Position numbers and translations under genes: made by a program. From Rhodobacterales bacterium (GTDB lineage: Bacteria; Pseudomonadota; Alphaproteobacteria; Rhodobacterales; Rhodobacteraceae): a stretch of 64,000 bases of DNA. Location: contig JAJNPS010000010.1 in the NCBI GenBank assembly GCA_021155205.1, positions 62,001-126,000 on the forward strand. Direction: 5' to 3'. This document shows positions 60,613 through 64,000 of this stretch, piece after piece. Each line of letters opens with the position of its first letter. The first letter of the stretch is position 1. The notes beneath the pieces were generated by a model, which was not told the DNA's origin, ran no database searches, and saw only the letters and a program-made list of their open reading frames with translations.

Positions 60613-61976
60613 AGTGCCGCCCTCAGGCGGGCCAGTACCTTGCCGAACCGCGCCGCCACGGCATCCCGCGCCACATGCGCGCCGTCTTTTACGATATGCC
60701 GCCCCGCCGACCAGACATCGCGCACCAGCCGGTCGTCGCCGGCAAAAATCCAGGCGTCCAGGATCGTGTCGCCCTTCAGCCCGTCCAAGGTAGGCGACCC
60801 CGCATCCAGCGCCACCAGATCAGCCCAATCCCCCACCCGGATCGCCCCTGAGATGCGCCCCGCCGCCTGCGCCCCGCCTGCGACAGCACCGGCATAAAGC
60901 ACGCGCCCCGAGGATTGCTCCGCAGTTGCCAGACACGCCCGGCCCCGGTCGCGCAGGCGCTGGGAATATTCCAGCAACCGCAGTTCCTCGGCCAAGGCGA
61001 TCCGCACATTGCTGTCCGATCCGACCCCGAACCTGCCGCCCGCGCCAAGATGGCGCACCCCGTCAAAGATGCCGTCGCCCAGATTCGCCTCGGTGATCGG
61101 GCACAGGCCCGCGACCGCCTTGGACCGGGCCAGCGCGTCCGTCTCTGCAGGCGTCATCTGGGTGGCATGGATCAGGCACCAGCGCGCATCGACCGCCTGG
61201 TTGGCCATCAGCCATTCGACGGGCCGCGCCGCGCGATGCGCCAGAACCTCGTCAACCTCTGCGAGCTGTTCGGCAAGGTGGATGTGGATCGGACGGTCCG
61301 GCGCAAGCCCTGCGGCAAAGGCCAGGTCTTCGGGGCTGACCGCGCGCAAGGAATGCGGCGCGACGCCCAGAACCGTATCGTCCGGCAACCCCGCAACCGC
61401 CCGTGCCGCCGCCTGCCACAGGCGTCCGAACCCATCCCTGTCGTTGCCAAAACGCAGCTGTCCGCCCGCCAGCGCCCGCCCGTCGCAGCCGCCCTGCGCG
61501 TACAGCACCGGCAACAGCGTCAGGCCCAGACCCGTCGCCCCGGCCGCCGCCGCGATCCGCGCCGACATTTCGGCCAGATCCGCATAAGGCACGCCGCGCG
61601 GTGCGTGATGCAGATAGTGGAATTCCGCCACCGCCGCGTATCCGGCCTCGGCCATCTCGACCATGACCTGACCTGCGATCGCCTCGACATCATCGGGCGT
61701 CAGCTGGTCCAGAAAACGGTACATCAGGTCGCGCCAGGTCCAGAAACTGTCCTGCTCGCCAGCGCCCCGCGCCTCGGTCAGGCCCGCCATCGCGCGCTGG
61801 AAAGCATGGGAGTGCAGGTTCACCGGCGCCGGCAACAGAACACCCACGCCCATCGCATCAGGCCGTTTCGCGGCACCGGCGATCACCGAAGCGATCCGCC
61901 CGCCGGTCAACTCGATCAGCACATCTCGCGCCCAGCCGTCCGGCATCAAGGCAGTCTCGGCAAAGATCAGCGTCAT
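60609..61976 (-). CDS. hutF: Formimidoylglutamate deiminase
   Basis: This 455-residue amidohydrolase converts N-formimino-glutamate to N-formyl-glutamate and ammonia in the five-step histidine pathway. Metal and catalytic segments are VNLHSHAFQRAMAGL, AEFHYLHHAPRGVPY, IHIHLAEQLAEVDEVL (His and Glu), CLIHATQMTPAE and GVGSDSNVRI. The start at 61976 follows GGGGA. It is divergent from hutI and co-transcribed with hutC. No formylglutamate deformylase (hutG) gene is seen before the window ends. Confidence 0.93.
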   Translation of the reverse strand: MTLIFAETALMPDGWARDVLIELTGGRIASVIAGAAKRPDAMGVGVLLPAPVNLHSHAFQRAMAGLTEARGAGEQDSFWTWRDLMYRFLDQLTPDDVEAIAGQVMVEMAEAGYAAVAEFHYLHHAPRGVPYADLAEMSARIAAAAGATGLGLTLLPVLYAQGGCDGRALAGGQLRFGNDRDGFGRLWQAAARAVAGLPDDTVLGVAPHSLRAVSPEDLAFAAGLAPDRPIHIHLAEQLAEVDEVLAHRAARPVEWLMANQAVDARWCLIHATQMTPAETDALARSKAVAGLCPITEANLGDGIFDGVRHLGAGGRFGVGSDSNVRIALAEELRLLEYSQRLRDRGRACLATAEQSSGRVLYAGAVAGGAQAAGRISGAIRVGDWADLVALDAGSPTLDGLKGDTILDAWIFAGDDRLVRDVWSAGRHIVKDGAHVARDAVAARFGKVLARLRAAL

Positions 61977-62061
61977 TGCATCCCCAGCTTGACAGACGTC
62001 ATTATGTATAGCCATATTGATCTCATATCTGGACATAAAGCAACCGGGAATCGCAGTTGGC
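61977..62061. promoter_or_regulatory. Divergent hut promoter with inverted repeat
   Basis: The 85-bp AT-rich space between hutF and hutI carries TTATGT (62002–62007) and ACATAA (62033–62038), inverted around 62020, plus the internal AT-rich runs gtatagccatat and ctcatatctgg. It is a candidate HutC site. Confidence 0.5.
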
Positions 62062-63270
62062 ATGGCAGAGAAACCGACCCTGATCCTGACCCATGCCACC
62101 GTCGCCACCATGGTCGAGGGGTATGGACTGATCCTGGATGCAGCCGTGATCTGTGCAGGTGGCCGCATCCTCTGGGCAGGCCCGATGACCGATATCCCCA
62201 TTGATCCCGACGCGCCGGTCATCGACTGTCAGGGCCGCCTGCTGACCCCCGGCCTCATCGACTGCCATTCGCATGTCGTCTTTGCGGGAGACCGCGCGGG
62301 CGAGTTCGAGATGCGGCTGGAAGGGGCCACCTACGAACAGGTCGCCCGCGCCGGGGGCGGCATCCTCTCCACCGTCCGCGCCACCCGCGCGGCGTCCGAG
62401 GCTGACCTTCTGGCCGCCGCCCTGCCCCGCATCGACCAGATGATCGCCACCGGCACCACGACGCTGGAGATCAAGTCCGGCTATGGCCTGACCATCGCGG
62501 ACGAGATGAAAATGCTCCGCGTCGCCCGCGCGATCCCGGCGCATCGCCCGGTGCAGGTCCGCGTCACCCACCTGGCTGCCCATGCGGTGCCGCCGGAATA
62601 CTCCGGTCGCCCAGATGCCTATATCGACGAGATCGCGATTCCCTCGCTTCGCGCCGCCCATGCCGAGGGTCTCATCGACGCGGTCGACGCCTTTTGCGAG
62701 GGGATCGCGTTCTCACCTGGGCAGGTCGGGCGGCTGTTCGACGCCGCGCGTGACCTTGGCCTGCCGGTCAAGCTGCATGCCGAACAGTTGTCCGACCTGA
62801 AAGGCGCGGCTCTTGCCGCCCGCCATGCGGGCCTGTCGGCCGACCATCTGGAATTTCTCGGGGCCGACGGCATCGCCGCCATGGCGGCCTCTGGCACCGT
62901 CGCGGTGATCCTGCCGGGCGCGTTCTACACGCTGCGCGAAACGCAATTGCCTCCCATCGCCGCGCTGCGCGCCGCAGGCGTCCCGATGGCCGTCGCCACC
63001 GACTGCAACCCCGGCTCCAGCCCGATGACATCGCTGCCGCTGGCCATGAACATGGCCTGCACCCTGTTCCGCATGATCCCGGCCGAGGCGCTGGCTGGCA
63101 CCACCACCCACGCTGCCCGCGCGCTTGGCCTGACCGATCGCGGCACCATCGCCCCCGGCCAGCGCGCCGATCTGTGCCTCTGGGATGCCGCGCACCCGGC
63201 GGAACTCGGCTATCGCATCGGGGCAACCGCCCTGCACACCCGCATCTTCGGAGGCCGCCTTGACACCTGA
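62062..63270 (+). CDS. hutI: Imidazolonepropionase
   Basis: This 402-residue amidohydrolase opens the ring of imidazolone-5-propionate to give formiminoglutamate. Zinc and substrate motifs are LIDCHSHVVFAGDRAGEFEMR, IKSGYGLT, VTHLAAHAVPPEY, KLHAEQLSDLKG and VATDCNPGSSPMTSLPLAMNMA. The ATG at 62062 gives the family's length; a TTG at 62017 is in the operator region. It overlaps the start of hutH by 11 bases. Confidence 0.96.
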   Translation: MAEKPTLILTHATVATMVEGYGLILDAAVICAGGRILWAGPMTDIPIDPDAPVIDCQGRLLTPGLIDCHSHVVFAGDRAGEFEMRLEGATYEQVARAGGGILSTVRATRAASEADLLAAALPRIDQMIATGTTTLEIKSGYGLTIADEMKMLRVARAIPAHRPVQVRVTHLAAHAVPPEYSGRPDAYIDEIAIPSLRAAHAEGLIDAVDAFCEGIAFSPGQVGRLFDAARDLGLPVKLHAEQLSDLKGAALAARHAGLSADHLEFLGADGIAAMAASGTVAVILPGAFYTLRETQLPPIAALRAAGVPMAVATDCNPGSSPMTSLPLAMNMACTLFRMIPAEALAGTTTHAARALGLTDRGTIAPGQRADLCLWDAAHPAELGYRIGATALHTRIFGGRLDT

Positions 63271-64000
63271 AATCCTGATGCCCGGCCAGACCCTCCTTGC
63301 GCAGCTTGAACGGATTTTCCGCGAAGGCCTTGCCGCGAAACTGCACCCCTCGGCCCGTCCCGGGATCGAGGCTGCCGCCGCGATCATCGCGTCCGCTGCG
63401 GCTGGCGACGCGGCGGTTTACGGGGTGAATACGGGTTTCGGCAAGCTCGCAAGCCTGAAGATTGCTCCGCAAGATACGGAAAAATTGCAGGAAAATCTGA
63501 TCCTGTCGCATTGCTGCGGCGTTGGGGATCCGATGCCCGAGGATGTGACACGCCTGATGATGGTGCTGAAACTCTTGTCGCTCGGACGCGGCGCATCGGG
63601 CGTGCGCTGGGACATCATCGCGCTTTTGCAAGACATGTTGGACCGCGGCGTGACACCCCTGATCCCTGCACAAGGGTCCGTCGGCGCGTCGGGCGACCTT
63701 GCGCCGCTTGCCCATATGGCTGCGGTGATGATCGGACATGGGCAGGCCACATTCGAAAACATCATCCTTTCCGGCTCAGAAGCCCTTGTAAAGGCTGGAC
63801 TAATCCAGATCACCCTCGGCCCGAAAGAGGGCCTTGCCCTGATCAACGGCACGCAGTTCTCCACTGCCTATGCGCTTGCGGGCCTGTGGGGTGGCTGGCG
63901 CGCCGCGCAAAACGCCCTTGTCACCTCCGCCCTGTCGACCGATGCCATCATGGGCTCCACCGCCCCCCTCGAGCCCGAAATCCACGCCCTCCGCGGCCAC
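63260..64000 (+). CDS. hutH: Histidine ammonia-lyase, 3' part beyond window
   Basis: At least 247 codons are open to the edge. Histidine ammonia-lyase converts histidine to urocanate. YGVNTGFGKLAS holds the catalytic Tyr, and QGSVGASGDLAPLAHMA contains the Ala-Ser-Gly triad that forms the MIO cofactor; INGTQFSTAYAL follows. The TTG at 63260 has GGAGG five bases upstream and overlaps the hutI stop; an ATG at 63278 (six codons later) has no clear ribosome site. Confidence 0.94.
   Translation, partial: MTPEILMPGQTLLAQLERIFREGLAAKLHPSARPGIEAAAAIIASAAAGDAAVYGVNTGFGKLASLKIAPQDTEKLQENLILSHCCGVGDPMPEDVTRLMMVLKLLSLGRGASGVRWDIIALLQDMLDRGVTPLIPAQGSVGASGDLAPLAHMAAVMIGHGQATFENIILSGSEALVKAGLIQITLGPKEGLALINGTQFSTAYALAGLWGGWRAAQNALVTSALSTDAIMGSTAPLEPEIHALRGH

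Noticed and set aside
61977..62061. hutI starting at the TTG at 62017
   Set aside because: That would place coding sequence in the AT-rich operator region and add 15 residues not typical of imidazolonepropionases.
1..64000. Mobile element, prophage or genomic island
   Set aside because: No transposase, integrase, phage gene or tRNA-adjacent attachment repeat was recognised, and coding style is uniform. The tRNA-Asp repeats look like RNA structure rather than att sites.
1..64000. CRISPR array
   Set aside because: No regularly spaced direct repeats of suitable length were seen; the only tandem repeat noted is two 21-bp units within a coding sequence.

Overview
The window is a GC-rich chromosomal segment from an alphaproteobacterium, most likely a member of the Rhodobacteraceae/Roseobacter group. 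This rests on gene content and synteny: a single-polypeptide 5-aminolevulinate synthase; the rodZ-like–ispG pair; the amiC–mrcA–prfB order; an M23 peptidase overlapping a bactofilin; and several fused FAD-oxidase/GcvT dehydrogenases beside serine-cycle genes. No transposase, CRISPR array or rRNA operon was seen.

Layout. 1–13.8 kb is a housekeeping and cell-envelope block: an AsmA-like protein, a Bcp peroxiredoxin, a DUF455 protein, M23 peptidase plus bactofilin, RF2, PBP1A, AmiC, IspG, a RodZ-like protein and HemA. 13.9–24.2 kb holds an M20 dipeptidase, a GNAT protein, four tRNA genes (two Asp, two Val), a pirin, a creatininase-family hydrolase, an HU protein with a histone-H1-like tail, two paralogous tiny membrane proteins, Lon and Tgt. 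24.3–29.5 kb is a TetR-controlled RND efflux operon with a perfect palindromic operator.

29.7–59.9 kb is a catabolic region for methylated amines. It has an old-yellow-enzyme-type demethylase with a nitrilase-family hydrolase, a ThuA/Gfo pair behind a LacI-type operator, and a serine-cycle operon: serine–glyoxylate aminotransferase, malyl-CoA lyase and the two subunits of malate–CoA ligase. The serine-cycle operon is divergent from an ScfR/RamB-like regulator. Next comes a choline-kinase-like gene overlapping a dimethylglycine/sarcosine dehydrogenase-like gene and divergent from a DeoR regulator; the space between them can encode a structured leader RNA ending in a terminator. After a decayed DUF1800/DUF1501 locus and a DEAD-box helicase, a six-gene operon divergent from a LysR regulator encodes two more FAD/GcvT dehydrogenases, an MDR oxidoreductase, a non-pyrrolysine MttB-family methyltransferase, an aldehyde dehydrogenase and a 3-hydroxyisobutyrate-dehydrogenase-like enzyme. 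59.9–64 kb is a histidine-utilisation (hut) locus running off the right edge.

How it fits together. The GcvT-fused dehydrogenases should strip N-methyl groups from a methylated amine onto tetrahydrofolate. The serine-cycle genes could then assimilate the C1 units together with glyoxylate. The substrate of the MttB-containing operon cannot be read from sequence. The most unusual signals are the structured leader at about 43.8–44.0 kb, a long helix that can form only in the tRNA-coding RNA strand around one tRNA-Asp, and the MttB/dehydrogenase operon itself.
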